A DNA stretch of 64,000 nucleotides, from positions 2,654,001 to 2,718,000 of the forward strand of contig NZ_CP041402.1 of assembly GCF_007018905.1 (NCBI RefSeq). The letters are read 5' to 3'. Source of the DNA: Tardiphaga sp. vice304 (GTDB lineage: Bacteria; Pseudomonadota; Alphaproteobacteria; Rhizobiales; Xanthobacteraceae). Positions within the stretch are counted from its first letter, which is position 1. Every line of letters begins with the position of its first letter. This document shows, piece after piece, positions 1 through 8,901 of the stretch. Below the pieces are notes generated by a model. The model saw only the letters and a list, made by a program, of their open reading frames with translations. It made no database searches and had not been told where the DNA came from. The translations under genes and the position numbers were made by a program.

Positions 1-1051
1 CGCGCAGCGACTGGTCTTCGGCCAGTTCCTTCATCGACAGGATCGGGCCGCACGGGATGTCGTCCTTGTTGAGGATTTCCATCGCCTCGAACTTGGTCTT
101 GGTCATCGTCCATTCTTCGATGCGGGCGAAGATCGAATTGAGGTGCTTCAGGCGCGCCGCCGGCTTGGTGTATTCCGGATTGGTCTTCCACTCCGGCTCG
201 TTGATGACGTCGCAGATCTTCTCCCACACTGGCGCCTGCGCGATGAAGTAGATGTAGGCGTTGGGATCGGTCTGCCATCCCTTGCACTTCAGGATGCGGC
301 CGGGCTGACCGCCGCCGGAATCATTGCCGGCGCGCGGCACGGCATCGCCGAACGGAATGCCTTCGCCGAACTGGCTGTATTCCTTCAGCGGGCCATGCGC
401 GAGGCGCTGCTGGTCGCGCAGCTTGACGCGCGACAGGTTCAGCACGCCGTCCTGCATCGCGGCGGTGACCTTCTGGCCGCGGCCCGTCACGGTGCGCTGG
501 TACAGCGCGGTGACGATGCCGAGCGCGAGGTGCAGGCCGGTACCCGAGTCGCCGATCTGCGCGCCGGTGACGAGGGGGAGACCGTCGCGGAAGCCGGTGG
601 TCGAGGCCGCACCGCCGGTGCACTGCGCGACGTTCTCGTACACCTTGCAGTCCTCATAGGGACCGGGGCCGAAGCCCTTGATCGAGGCGACGATCATCTT
701 CGGGTTGATCGCCTGGATCTTCTCGAACGGGAAGCCCATGCGGTCGAGCACGCCGGGGCCGAAGTTCTCCACCAGCACGTCGCAGTTCTTGATCAGCGCG
801 GTCAGGACTTCCTTGCCCTTCGGGTTCTTGGTGTCCAGCGTGATCGAGCGCTTGTTGTGGTTCAGCATGGTGAAATACAGGCTGTCGACGTTGGGGACGT
901 CCTGCAACTGGCCGCGCGTGATGTCGCCAACGCCCGGTCGCTCGACCTTGATGACGTCGGCGCCGAACCACGCCAGTAACTGCGTGCAGGTCGGTCCGGA
1001 CTGGACGTGGGTGAAGTCGAGAATGCGAACGCCCTTTAGCGCCTGGGTCAT
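1..1051 (-). CDS. frc: Formyl-CoA:oxalate CoA-transferase, 3' part cut by window edge
   Basis: Class III CoA-transferase that moves CoA from formyl-CoA to oxalate, giving oxalyl-CoA for the decarboxylase encoded just upstream. About 350 residues are visible; the family is usually near 425, so the C-terminus lies beyond base 1. Translation starts [20 protein letters not shown] and carries the CAIB/BAIF hallmarks. Asp168 lies in IGDSGTG, matching the catalytic Asp (near residue 169) that forms the aspartyl-CoA anhydride, and a glycine loop DSGGGQPG follows. The ATG at 1051 is preceded by GGGAG at good spacing. It is co-directional with oxc, 80 bases downstream of it, so an operon is likely. The substrate call rests on family resemblance plus the adjacent oxc. 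Confidence 0.93.
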   Translation of the reverse strand, partial: MTQALKGVRILDFTHVQSGPTCTQLLAWFGADVIKVERPGVGDITRGQLQDVPNVDSLYFTMLNHNKRSITLDTKNPKGKEVLTALIKNCDVLVENFGPGVLDRMGFPFEKIQAINPKMIVASIKGFGPGPYEDCKVYENVAQCTGGAASTTGFRDGLPLVTGAQIGDSGTGLHLALGIVTALYQRTVTGRGQKVTAAMQDGVLNLSRVKLRDQQRLAHGPLKEYSQFGEGIPFGDAVPRAGNDSGGGQPGRILKCKGWQTDPNAYIYFIAQAPVWEKICDVINEPEWKTNPEYTKPAARLKHLNSIFARIEEWTMTKTKFEAMEILNKDDIPCGPILSMKELAEDQSLR

Positions 1052-1097
1052 GGTCTTGCTCCCGTATCGTGGTGTGCCGCTTGCGCGGATTGAAAGG

Positions 1098-1119
1098 GAC
1101 GGGGCCTTGCGACCCCGTC
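1098..1119 (-). other. Intercistronic hairpin between oxc and frc
   Basis: Seven-base stem GACGGGG/CCCCGTC with an 8-base loop in the oxc-frc gap. On the transcribed strand only three Ts follow, so it is at best a weak terminator or an mRNA-stabilising hairpin that could set the oxc:frc ratio. Confidence 0.3.
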
Positions 1120-1131
1120 GGTCCGTGGAAG

Positions 1132-2868
1132 TTATTTCTTCTTCTTGAGCAGGCTCTGCGGATTGAGATTGCCGATGCGGCCCGACTCGCTGCCGGCCGC
1201 GGGATCGATCACCGCGTTGATCAGCGTCGGCTTGCCGGAATCCATGGCTTCGTTGACGGCGCGCTTCAACTCGTCCGGCGAGGTCACGTTGACGCCGATG
1301 CCGCCGAAGGCTTCCATCATCTTGTCGTAGCGCGCACCCTTGACGAACACGGTGGGAGCCACATCGTCGCCGCCGGTCGGATTGACGTCGGTGCCGCGAT
1401 AGATGCCGTCATTGTTGAACACGACGATGCAGACCGGCAAATTGTAGCGGCAGATCGTTTCGACCTCCATGCCGGAGAAGCCGAACGCCGAGTCGCCCTC
1501 GATCGCCAGCACCGGCTTGCCGGTTTCGATCGCGGCGGCGATGCAATAGCCCATGCCGATGCCCATGATGCCCCAAGTGCCGACGTCGATGCGCTTGCGC
1601 GGCTTGTACATGTCGACGATGCCGCGGGCGAGGTCGAGGGTGTTGGCGCCTTCGTTGACCAGCATGGCGTCGGGGCGTTCGGCGATGATGGTGCGCAGCA
1701 CGCCCAGCGCGCCGTGATAGTCCATCGGCGAGTTGTTGTTCATCAGCCGCGGCGCCATCTTGGCGATGTTGTCGTCGCGCTTCTTGGTGATCGCTGATGT
1801 CCAGTCGGCCGCCGGCTTGGTCCAGCCCTTACCGATGCCGTCGAGCAAAGCGGCGACGCAGGAGCCGATATCGCCGACGACGGGCGCGACGATCTCGACG
1901 TTGGAATCCATTTCCTTCGGCTCGATGTCGATCTGGATGAACTTCTTCGGGCTATCGCCCCAGCTCTTGCCCTTGCCGTGCGACAAAAGCCAGTTGAGCC
2001 GCGCGCCGATCAGCATCACGACGTCGGAGTCTTTCAGCACGGTGGAGCGTGCCGCGCCCGCGCACTGCGGATGGGTGTCGGGCAACAGGCCCTTGGCCAT
2101 GCTCATCGGCAGGAACGGAATGCCGGAGGTCTCGACCAGCGCCTTGATGGCGTCGTCGGCCTGCGCGTAGGCCGCACCCTTGCCGAGAATGATCAGTGGC
2201 TTCTTCGCCGATTTCAGCACGTCGAGCGCGCGCTTGATCGAGTCCGGGCCGGGGATCTGCGCAGGCGCCGCGTCGATCACCTTGACCAGCGAATTCTCGC
2301 CGGCCGCGGCGTCGATCACCTGGCCGAACAGCTTGGCGGGCAGATCGAGATAGACGCCGCCGGGGCGGCCGGACACCGCAGCGCGGATCGCGCGCGCCAC
2401 GCCAATGCCGATGTCGGCGGCGTGCAGCACGCGGAACGCAGCCTTGCACAGCGGCTTGGCGATCGCGAGCTGGTCCATCTCCTCATAGTCGCCCTGCTGC
2501 AGGTCGACGATCTCGCGCTCGGAAGAACCGGAGATCAGGATCATCGGGAAGCAGTTGGTGGTGGCATGCGCCAAAGCGGTCAGACCGTTGAGGAAGCCGG
2601 GGGCCGACACGGTGAGGCAGACGCCGGGCTTCTTGGTGAGGTAGCCGGCGATCGAGGCGGCGTAGCCCGCGGCCTGTTCGTGGCGGAAGGAGAGCACGCG
2701 GATGCCCTCGGCCTGCGCCATGCGGCCGAAGTCGGTGATCGGAATGCCAGGCACGCCGTAGATCGTGTTGAGGCCGTTCAGCTTGAGCGCGTCGATGATC
2801 AGATGAAAGCCATCCGTCAGTTCCGGCTCGGCTTCGACTGCAGCGATGTTCTGTGCCAGAGCGGTCAT
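1132..2868 (-). CDS. oxc: Oxalyl-CoA decarboxylase (ThDP-dependent)
   Basis: Decarboxylates oxalyl-CoA to formyl-CoA and CO2 in the cytoplasm; with the transferase downstream it forms the oxalate degradation cycle. 578 residues, close to the usual 565-580. N-terminal Pyr domain with the activating Glu in [11 protein letters not shown], a central nucleotide-binding domain, and a C-terminal PP domain with the ThDP/Mg motif GDSAFGFSG ... FNND. I chose the ATG at 2868 ([20 protein letters not shown]) because GGGAGAA stands 7 bases upstream; the open frame continues 101 codons further, but that part reads as low-complexity shadow. First gene of the minus-strand operon that ends in frc. The gap to the GntR gene (91 bases) leaves room for its own promoter. 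Confidence 0.95.
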   Translation of the reverse strand: MTALAQNIAAVEAEPELTDGFHLIIDALKLNGLNTIYGVPGIPITDFGRMAQAEGIRVLSFRHEQAAGYAASIAGYLTKKPGVCLTVSAPGFLNGLTALAHATTNCFPMILISGSSEREIVDLQQGDYEEMDQLAIAKPLCKAAFRVLHAADIGIGVARAIRAAVSGRPGGVYLDLPAKLFGQVIDAAAGENSLVKVIDAAPAQIPGPDSIKRALDVLKSAKKPLIILGKGAAYAQADDAIKALVETSGIPFLPMSMAKGLLPDTHPQCAGAARSTVLKDSDVVMLIGARLNWLLSHGKGKSWGDSPKKFIQIDIEPKEMDSNVEIVAPVVGDIGSCVAALLDGIGKGWTKPAADWTSAITKKRDDNIAKMAPRLMNNNSPMDYHGALGVLRTIIAERPDAMLVNEGANTLDLARGIVDMYKPRKRIDVGTWGIMGIGMGYCIAAAIETGKPVLAIEGDSAFGFSGMEVETICRYNLPVCIVVFNNDGIYRGTDVNPTGGDDVAPTVFVKGARYDKMMEAFGGIGVNVTSPDELKRAVNEAMDSGKPTLINAVIDPAAGSESGRIGNLNPQSLLKKKK

Positions 2869-2959
2869 TCCGCGTTCTCCCTGTTCTTTTCTTGAAGTGA
2901 CATTGTTGTTGTTTGCATGTTGCGATGGAGTCGGGCGGCTTCTCGCATGAAACCGGAAA

Positions 2960-3715
2960 TCAGGACGCCTTGATTTCGGCAGGCTTGGTGAACAGCTCCT
3001 GGCCGTGCGCCTCGACATAGGCGGCAAGCCCCAGCGTGTGATCGCGCGCGCGCTTTTCGGCGAGTTCGGTGTTGCGCTCCTCGAGCGCCTCGATGATCGC
3101 CAGATGCTCGGGCAGGGATACTTCGGTGCGGTCGGTGCGGCCGATCGTGAGCTGCCGGTAGCCGCGGACATGCAGCAGGATGTCGTTGGTCATGTCGACC
3201 AGCACCGGCGATTCGCTGAGCGAGATCAGCGCCTGGTGGAAGGCGATATTGGCCTTGGAATATTCCTCGACGTGATCCTGCGGCAGCCGGTCGGGGCCGA
3301 AATCCTTGAAGAAGTCGCGCAGCGCCGAGATGTCCTTCTTGCGCGCCGTCGTGGTGATGAGGCGTGCCGCCATGCTCTCGAGTGCGGCCCAGGCGCGGAT
3401 CATGTCGACGATCTCGACCTTGGTGCGACGGACCACCACGATGCCGCGGCGGGGCATCGTCTTGACGAAGCCGTCCTGTTCCAGCATCGCGATGGCTTCG
3501 CGGATCGGCGTGCGGCTGACGCCGAGACGTTCCGACAGCGCGCGCTCGTCGAGCATCACCGGATCCGGCGAAGTGTAGATATCCATTTTGAGAATGGCTT
3601 CTTTCAAGGCATCATAGGCCTTGTTCTTGAAGCTGGTCTCCGGGGCGATCCGAACGATCGCAATATCTGCCTCAGCCATCGTCGTCCGCGCCTTGATTGG
3701 TTTTCGAGCGGGCAT
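2960..3715 (-). CDS. GntR-family transcriptional regulator (FadR/FCD subfamily)
   Basis: DNA-binding repressor or activator, 251 residues. An N-terminal winged helix-turn-helix (about residues 30-95; [20 protein letters not shown] is the recognition part, followed by the wing MPRRGIVVV) precedes an all-helical FCD effector domain (about 100-235). It sits upstream of oxc-frc and diverges from the acyl-CoA synthetase gene. Two copies of a palindromic site lie in the shared promoter region, so it probably controls the oxalate genes and itself; the effector could be oxalate or a CoA ester (inference). The ATG at 3715 follows GGAG at correct spacing, and that Shine-Dalgarno lies inside a small hairpin. 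Confidence 0.88.
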   Translation of the reverse strand: MPARKPIKARTTMAEADIAIVRIAPETSFKNKAYDALKEAILKMDIYTSPDPVMLDERALSERLGVSRTPIREAIAMLEQDGFVKTMPRRGIVVVRRTKVEIVDMIRAWAALESMAARLITTTARKKDISALRDFFKDFGPDRLPQDHVEEYSKANIAFHQALISLSESPVLVDMTNDILLHVRGYRQLTIGRTDRTEVSLPEHLAIIEALEERNTELAEKRARDHTLGLAAYVEAHGQELFTKPAEIKAS

Positions 3716-3719
3716 GAAT

Positions 3720-3737
3720 CATCTCCATTGGGAGATG
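3720..3737 (-). promoter_or_regulatory. Hairpin covering the gntR ribosome binding site
   Basis: Perfect 7-base inverted repeat CATCTCC/GGAGATG with a 4-base loop. On the gntR mRNA the 3' arm GGAGATG is the Shine-Dalgarno, four bases before the ATG. Folding would hide the ribosome site and keep regulator synthesis low (inference). Confidence 0.45.
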
Positions 3738-3769
3738 TTCGTATAACAGAATAATTAGTACCAGATTTT

Positions 3770-3786
3770 TGGCATACCAAATACCA
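3770..3786. promoter_or_regulatory. Putative GntR operator, copy 1 (gntR side)
   Basis: TGGCATACCAAATACCA: 16 of 17 bases identical to the copy at 3851. It contains TTTGGCATACCAAA (3768-3781), close to the FadR-subfamily consensus TGGTNNACCA. On the minus strand it overlaps a possible -35 TTGGTA, set 17 bases before TAATTA, so binding would repress gntR (inference). Confidence 0.6.
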
Positions 3787-3834
3787 CGGTGTCAAGCTGA
3801 CTACGATTGCCGCATTTTTGCAGTGCACACGCGC

Positions 3835-3867
3835 TTGACTTTGCTTTCTCTGGCATACCAAATGCCA
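3835..3867 (+). promoter_or_regulatory. Promoter -35 and GntR operator copy 2 (acyl-CoA synthetase side)
   Basis: A -35-like TTGACT at 3835-3840 is followed by TGGCATACCAAATGCCA (3851-3867), a perfect 6-base inverted repeat TGGCAT/ATGCCA with a 5-base spacer. The operator covers where the -10 would lie, 48 bases before the ATG. The two operator copies are 81 bases apart. Confidence 0.6.
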
Positions 3868-3914
3868 TCAACCACGTCGCATCCGAAACAGACGTCGTCA
3901 AGGAGAGGAAGCTC

Positions 3915-6077
3915 ATGTCCCCCACGAATCTCGCCAAGCAGGTTGCCCAGCCGTCCGCGAAAGACACCGTTCGCAAAGTTCTCGATGCGGTGAAGGCCGA
4001 CGGCCGCACCAGCCTGACCGCGCCGGAAGGCAAGCTGGTCTGCGACGCCTATGGCATTCCGGTGCCCGGCGAAGGCGTGGCCACCTCGGCCGCCGACGCC
4101 GCCAAGCTGGCCGGCAGCATGGGCTTCCCGGTGGTGATGAAGATCGTCTCGCCGGACATCCTGCACAAGACCGAAGCCGGCGGCGTGATCGTCGGCGTCA
4201 AGACCGCCGAAGAGGCGCTGAAGGCCTACGACACGATTCTCGCCAACGCCAAAAAGTACAAGGCCGACGCCAAGATCGAAGGCGTGCAGGTGCAGCAGAT
4301 GCTGATGGGCGGCACCGAGGTGATCATCGGTTCGATCACCGACGGCTCGTTCGGCAAGCTGGTCGCCTTCGGCCTCGGCGGCGTGCTGGTCGAAGTCTTG
4401 AAGGACGTCACCTTCCGCCTTGCGCCCGCCACCAACGACGATGCGATGTCGATGCTCGACGGCATCCAGGCCGCAGAGATGCTGAAGGGCGTGCGCGGCG
4501 GCGACCCCGCCAACCGCGAGGCGCTGGCCGACATCATCGTAAAAGTTTCCGAACTGGTCTCCGACTTCCCGGAAATGGTCGAGCTCGATCTCAACCCGGT
4601 GTTCGCCACCAAGAAGGATGCGATCGCCGCCGACGTCCGCATCGTCGTCGACTTCGACTACAGACCGCGCCCGGCGCCGCGCTCCAACGCCGAAATCGTC
4701 ACCGCGATGAAGCGCATCATGATGCCGCAGGCGGTCGCCGTGATCGGCGCCTCCGCCGAGGACGGCAAGATCGGCAATTCGGTGATGAAGAACCTCATCA
4801 ACGGCGGCTACAAGGGCGAGATCTATCCGATCCACCCGAAGGCCACCGAGATCATGGGCCGCAAGGCCTACAAGAGCGTCAAGGACGTTCCGGGCGTGAT
4901 CGACACCGCGGTGTTCGCGATCCCCGCGAAGTTCGTCGCCGGCGCCTTGATCGAATGCGGCGAGAAGAAAATTCCCGGTGCCGTGCTGATCCCGTCGGGC
5001 TTTGCCGAAGCCAACGAGCCCGAGTTGCAGGAAGAGATCGTCGAGATCGGCAAGAAGTACGACGTCCGCCTGATGGGGCCGAACATCTACGGCTTCTACT
5101 ACACCCCCGCGAACCTCTGCGCGACGTTCTGCACCGCCTATGACGTCAAGGGCTCGGCGGCGCTGTCGTCGCAGTCCGGCGGCATCGGCATGGCGATCAT
5201 CGGCTTCTCGCGCTCGGCCAAGATGGGCGTCTCGGCGATCGTCGGCCTCGGCAACAAGAGCGACATCGACGAGGATGATCTGCTGGCGTTCTTCGAGCAG
5301 GACCCCAACACCACGATCATCGCGCAACACTGTGAAGACTTGAAAGACGGTCGCGCCTTTGCCGAAGCGGCCAAGCGCGTCTCAAAAATCAAGCCGGTGG
5401 TGGTGCTGAAGGCGGGCCGCACCTCGGCCGGCGCCAAGGCGGCGTCGTCGCATACCGGCGCGCTGGCCGGCAACGACAAGATCTACGAGGACGTGCTGAA
5501 GCAGTCCGGCGTGATCCGCGCCCGCTCGCTGCGGCAGTTGCTCGAATTCGCCCGGGGTATTCCGGTGCTGCCGACACCGAAGGGTGAGAACGTGCTGATC
5601 ATCACCGGCGCCGGTGGTTCGGGCGTGCTGCTGTCGGATGCGGTGGTGGACAACGGCATGGGTCTGATGGCGATGCCGCCGGATCTCGACGCCGCATTCC
5701 GCAAATTCATCCCGCCGTTCGGCGCGGCTGGAAACCCGGTGGACATCACCGGCGGCGAGCCGCCGATCACCTATGTCAACACGGTCAAGCTCGGCCTCAC
5801 GGATGAGCGCGTGCATTCGCTGATCCTCGGCTACTGGCACACCATCGTCACCCCGCCGATGGTGTTTGCGCGCAACATGGTCGAGATCAAGAACGAGATG
5901 AAGAAGCTGGGCATCGAGAAGCCGATGGTCGCCTCGCTCGCCGGCGACGTTGAGGTCGAGGAGGCCGCGGAATATCTCTATCAGAACGGCATCCCGGCCT
6001 ATGCGTACTCGACCGAACTGCCGGTGGAAGTGCTGGGCGCCAAGTACAAGTGGGCGCGCGGCGCGGGTCTGCTGTAA
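3915..6077 (+). CDS. Acyl-CoA synthetase (NDP-forming), fused ATP-grasp plus CoA-ligase subunits
   Basis: Family of acetate-CoA ligase (ADP-forming)/succinyl-CoA-synthetase-like enzymes, 720 residues. Order: ATP-grasp/beta-type domain (about 12-235), Rossmann CoA-binding domain (from about 265, VAVIGASAEDGKIGNSV), then the CoA-ligase domain with the phospho-histidine motif SHTGALAG (His513) and a C-terminal GAGGSGV domain. This beta-then-alpha order is the reverse of many fused homologues. The ATG at 3915 has AGGAGAGG upstream. The gene diverges from gntR, shares its operators and ends at a strong terminator. With oxc/frc next to it, it may charge formate, oxalate or another short acid with CoA at the cost of ATP; the substrate is inference. 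Confidence 0.88.
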   Translation: MSPTNLAKQVAQPSAKDTVRKVLDAVKADGRTSLTAPEGKLVCDAYGIPVPGEGVATSAADAAKLAGSMGFPVVMKIVSPDILHKTEAGGVIVGVKTAEEALKAYDTILANAKKYKADAKIEGVQVQQMLMGGTEVIIGSITDGSFGKLVAFGLGGVLVEVLKDVTFRLAPATNDDAMSMLDGIQAAEMLKGVRGGDPANREALADIIVKVSELVSDFPEMVELDLNPVFATKKDAIAADVRIVVDFDYRPRPAPRSNAEIVTAMKRIMMPQAVAVIGASAEDGKIGNSVMKNLINGGYKGEIYPIHPKATEIMGRKAYKSVKDVPGVIDTAVFAIPAKFVAGALIECGEKKIPGAVLIPSGFAEANEPELQEEIVEIGKKYDVRLMGPNIYGFYYTPANLCATFCTAYDVKGSAALSSQSGGIGMAIIGFSRSAKMGVSAIVGLGNKSDIDEDDLLAFFEQDPNTTIIAQHCEDLKDGRAFAEAAKRVSKIKPVVVLKAGRTSAGAKAASSHTGALAGNDKIYEDVLKQSGVIRARSLRQLLEFARGIPVLPTPKGENVLIITGAGGSGVLLSDAVVDNGMGLMAMPPDLDAAFRKFIPPFGAAGNPVDITGGEPPITYVNTVKLGLTDERVHSLILGYWHTIVTPPMVFARNMVEIKNEMKKLGIEKPMVASLAGDVEVEEAAEYLYQNGIPAYAYSTELPVEVLGAKYKWARGAGLL

Positions 6078-6105
6078 GCGACGCTGACTTCATCGAATCG
6101 AAGGA

Positions 6106-6138
6106 AACGCCGTCCGGGAAACCGGGCGGCGTTTTTTT
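6106..6138 (+). terminator. Rho-independent terminator after the acyl-CoA synthetase
   Basis: 12-bp stem (AACGCCGTCCGG with CCGGGCGGCGTT, one G-T pair), loop GAAA, then a run of seven Ts overlapping the stem end. It starts 29 bases after the stop codon. Confidence 0.92.
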
Positions 6139-6158
6139 CGTCTTCTTAGACTATCATG

Positions 6159-6282
6159 TCATTCCGGGGCGCGAGGGGCGCCAGCCGCGAGCGAACCCGG
6201 AATCCCGACGTGTTCAAAACATTTCGGGATTCCGGGATGCCCATCATCCGGCTACGCCGGCTGATGGGCATCCCGGAATGAC
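6159..6282. repeat. Intergenic palindromic repeat (family 2, CATTCCGGG type)
   Basis: Outer inverted repeat GTCATTCCGGG (6159-6169) and CCCGGAATGAC (6272-6282), enclosing a long inner hairpin at about 6234-6274 with GGGATGCCCATCA facing TGATGGGCATCCC. It lies between convergent genes. It resembles the REP-like elements scattered in rhizobial genomes; no coding capacity. Confidence 0.7.
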
Positions 6283-6287
6283 GAACA

Positions 6288-7586
6288 TCACACCACCACC
6301 GCCTGCTTGGCAAACCCCTCTTCGCCGAAGATCCGCGTGTAGCGTTCGATCTCGGCGGGGCTGCCCGTGGTCTTCGCCGGGTTGTCCGACAGCTTCACCG
6401 CCGCACGCCCGTTCGCCGAGGTCACCTTGCAGACCAGGCTGATCGGGTCGAGCGTGTCCAGCCCGCGCGGGTGGGCGCCGCGGAAGTCGTTGGTGGCCAT
6501 GGTGCCCCAGCCGAAGCTTTCGCGGATCCGGCCGCGGAATTTCTGGTGCAGGTCGATCATCGAATCGACCTCCAGCCCGTCGGAGAACATCGCGCGCTTC
6601 TTGCGCGGATCCTCGCCGCGCGACGCATACCAGGCGATGATCTCCTCGCCGGCGGCGACCGGCTCCTTGCTGTCCATCCGCATGCCGGTCCAGTGCCCGG
6701 CCCATTCCGGCGCGTCGCGCAAGAACTGCGTCATGCCGAAAGTGTCGGGCAGGATAATCAGGAGCTCGCCGTCATAGACCTCCTGCCATTTCGCCAGCAC
6801 GTCATATTGCGCGCGTTTGAGATCCGCGTCGCTGTCCGCAAGGCAGGCCGCTACCATCGGCAATTCGTGCGAATTGGTGCCGATCGCCTCGAACGAATGT
6901 TTGAAAGCGAGCAGGGCATTGGAGGTGCCGACGAAGGTGCGGCCGAGCTCGTTGGCCATCACGTCGGTGACCCATTCCTGCCACAGGTAGCTGTGGCGGC
7001 GGCGGGTGCCGAATTCCGCGAGCCGCAGGTCGGGGTGCGCCTGCAGGCGCTGGATCTTGCCCCAGATCTTGGTCTTGGCCTGCGCGTAGAGGATGTCGAG
7101 CTCGAACTTGTCGAGCGTCGACATCGCGCTGCGGGTGCGCAGCTCGCTAACGATGGCCAGCGCATGAATTTCCCACATCGTGACCTCGGCCCACGGGCCC
7201 TCGAAGGTCAGCACATATTGGCCATCGATGGTGTCGAGCTGGTAGTCGGGCAACCGGAAGCTGCGCAGATATTCGATATATTCGGGACGGAAAATGTCGC
7301 GGCGGCCGTAGAAGCGGTTGCCGGCCAGCCAGATCAGCTCGTTCTCGCGAAATCGCAGTGTGCGCGCATGGTCGAGCTGGGCACGCAGCACGGCCTCGGG
7401 AATGATCTGCGCCAGCCGGACCTTTTTGGTGCGGTTGATGAGGCTGAAGGTGACCGGCACGTCGGCGTAGAGCATCCAGATGAACTGGTGCATCAGGAAT
7501 TTGTAGAAGTCGGTATCCAGCAATGACCGGATAATCGGATCGAGCCGGTAATTGTGATTGTGGACCCGGGTGGCGAAATCCATCAT
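6288..7586 (-). CDS. pncB: Nicotinate phosphoribosyltransferase
   Basis: Joins nicotinate and PRPP to nicotinate mononucleotide, the entry step of the NAD salvage (Preiss-Handler) pathway, with ATP hydrolysis. 432 residues from the tandem ATGs at 7586/7583 (MMDFATRVHNHNY), normal for the PncB family. Visible motifs: LLDTDFYKF near the N-terminus, the GTNSHE motif whose His240 matches the phosphorylated His of enterobacterial PncB, and SFGWGTMATNDF in the C-terminal half. AGGA stands about 11 bases upstream of the start. The frame extends upstream to 7676, but that stretch does not look conserved. Monocistronic; convergent with the acyl-CoA synthetase. Confidence 0.94.
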   Translation of the reverse strand: MMDFATRVHNHNYRLDPIIRSLLDTDFYKFLMHQFIWMLYADVPVTFSLINRTKKVRLAQIIPEAVLRAQLDHARTLRFRENELIWLAGNRFYGRRDIFRPEYIEYLRSFRLPDYQLDTIDGQYVLTFEGPWAEVTMWEIHALAIVSELRTRSAMSTLDKFELDILYAQAKTKIWGKIQRLQAHPDLRLAEFGTRRRHSYLWQEWVTDVMANELGRTFVGTSNALLAFKHSFEAIGTNSHELPMVAACLADSDADLKRAQYDVLAKWQEVYDGELLIILPDTFGMTQFLRDAPEWAGHWTGMRMDSKEPVAAGEEIIAWYASRGEDPRKKRAMFSDGLEVDSMIDLHQKFRGRIRESFGWGTMATNDFRGAHPRGLDTLDPISLVCKVTSANGRAAVKLSDNPAKTTGSPAEIERYTRIFGEEGFAKQAVVV

Positions 7587-7853
7587 GGCGACGCCAATCC
7601 TGATGAGGTGCCGGCGACCGGCACAATCGACGCGGCGGTTCCGCAGCGGTGGCGCCGTAACGGCAGATCCACGCAAGGGAGGTATCCGGCGGGTTTGGCG
7701 ATGTCAATAAAACGGGTGTGCGGCACGACCGCCGTCCCGGCGCAAGGCCGGACCGCCTGCCGCCGTCTGGCCTTGCTGCCGGCCAGTTGAATGTGCTTAA
7801 AATTGTTTGCATTTTATAGAAATCCGCGGCTATCACCGATCAGGGAAGCGTCC

Positions 7854-8705
7854 ATGAAAGTCATCGATCTCTCGCATGTCATGAACATCCATACGCCGGG
7901 CTGGGTCGGCTACGCCGGCAACAAGATGTATTATGCGCAAAACCTTCAGACCCAGATGATCGTGGCGCAGCGGATCGAAACCGCTCTGCATGCCGGCACG
8001 CATTTCGACGGCGCGATGCACGCCACCGACGGCCGCAAGGGCGACATGGCGTCCCTGCCGCTGGACTATTTGTTCAACAAGGGCGTGGTGGTCGATATCT
8101 CGGACCAGGTCGATGACTGGTCGGTGATCACGCCGGAGATGATCGAGAAATCCGGCGCCGACATCCGCGAGGGCGACATCCTGATTTTGCACACCGGCTG
8201 GCACAAGCATTATGAGGGCCAGCCGCAGCAGGATCTGGTGAAGTACTTCTGCTATCATCCGGGTCCTAACCTCGACACCCTGCACTGGATGCTCGAGAAA
8301 AAGATAAAGTGGTTCGGCATGGACACCGGCTCCTGCGACCATTCCATGAACACCTCGATCCGCAACATGCGGCCGGACATCGCCGCGGAATTCACCCGCC
8401 GCCATGGCAAGACGCCAGCGGAGTTCTTCGGCAGCTTCGAATACAAGCATAAATTGTCCGGCCGCCACGTCACCGCCGACATGTTCCCGTTCCACAACTA
8501 CGCCTTCCAGGAAGGCCTGCTACATGCCGAGAATATCGGCGGCGATATCGAGCTGATGCTCAACCAGCGCTGCCTGATCGGCGCGTTTCCGTGGCGCTAT
8601 GACGGGCTGGAATCCTGCCCGTGCCGGATTTTGTGCTTCACGGATACCGGCGATGCGAGTGTCGAAGCATTCGGCAATGCCGCCAAGGCGATCATGGAGA
8701 GGTAG
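7854..8705 (+). CDS. Cyclase-family metal-dependent hydrolase (kynurenine-formamidase-like)
   Basis: 283 residues with the cyclase/KynB-family metal motif H-x-G-T-H-x-D (HAGTHFDGAMH, residues 46-56), which binds divalent metal in amide or lactone hydrolysis. The metal site is intact, so an active hydrolase is expected, but members act on many substrates (N-formylkynurenine, isatin, cyclic amides) and the true one cannot be told. The ATG at 7854 follows CAGGGAAG. It faces the NitT-type ABC operon. Its upstream region has a GTTTGCA half-site like those at the hydrolase promoter further right, suggesting membership of the same regulon (inference). A second conserved-looking block is HTGWHKHYEG near the middle. 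Confidence 0.8.
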   Translation: MKVIDLSHVMNIHTPGWVGYAGNKMYYAQNLQTQMIVAQRIETALHAGTHFDGAMHATDGRKGDMASLPLDYLFNKGVVVDISDQVDDWSVITPEMIEKSGADIREGDILILHTGWHKHYEGQPQQDLVKYFCYHPGPNLDTLHWMLEKKIKWFGMDTGSCDHSMNTSIRNMRPDIAAEFTRRHGKTPAEFFGSFEYKHKLSGRHVTADMFPFHNYAFQEGLLHAENIGGDIELMLNQRCLIGAFPWRYDGLESCPCRILCFTDTGDASVEAFGNAAKAIMER

Positions 8706-8718
8706 AAGCCGCGCGCTT

Positions 8719-8882
8719 CTTCCTTCTCCCCCGCGCGGAGCGAAGCTTCGCTAGGTGAGAGAAGGTGGCCGCGCGTAGCGCGGTCGGATGAGGGGGCTTC
8801 TTGGCGACAGAGTTCGTGGCGCCCCCTCACCCGTCTCGAACGCTTCGCGTTCGATCCACCCTCTCCCACAAGGGGAGAGGGC
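8719..8882. repeat. Intergenic palindromic repeat, family 1, copy A
   Basis: Begins CTTCCTTCTCCC and ends CACAAGGGGAGAGGG, with inner arms GGATGAGGGG and CCCCTCACCCG. The same layout occurs at 14181-14317 and 47191-47335. Copy A differs inside the left arm, where CGCGCGGAGCGAAGC replaces the CTTGTGG part. Non-coding; lies in a convergent intergenic gap. Confidence 0.85.
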
Positions 8883-8901
8883 AAAAGATCAGCGCTTTTC
8901 G

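Noticed and set aside
3801..5330. 509-codon minus-strand open frame opposite the acyl-CoA synthetase
   Set aside because: Shadow of the synthetase; low-complexity Asp/His/Arg/Gly sequence.
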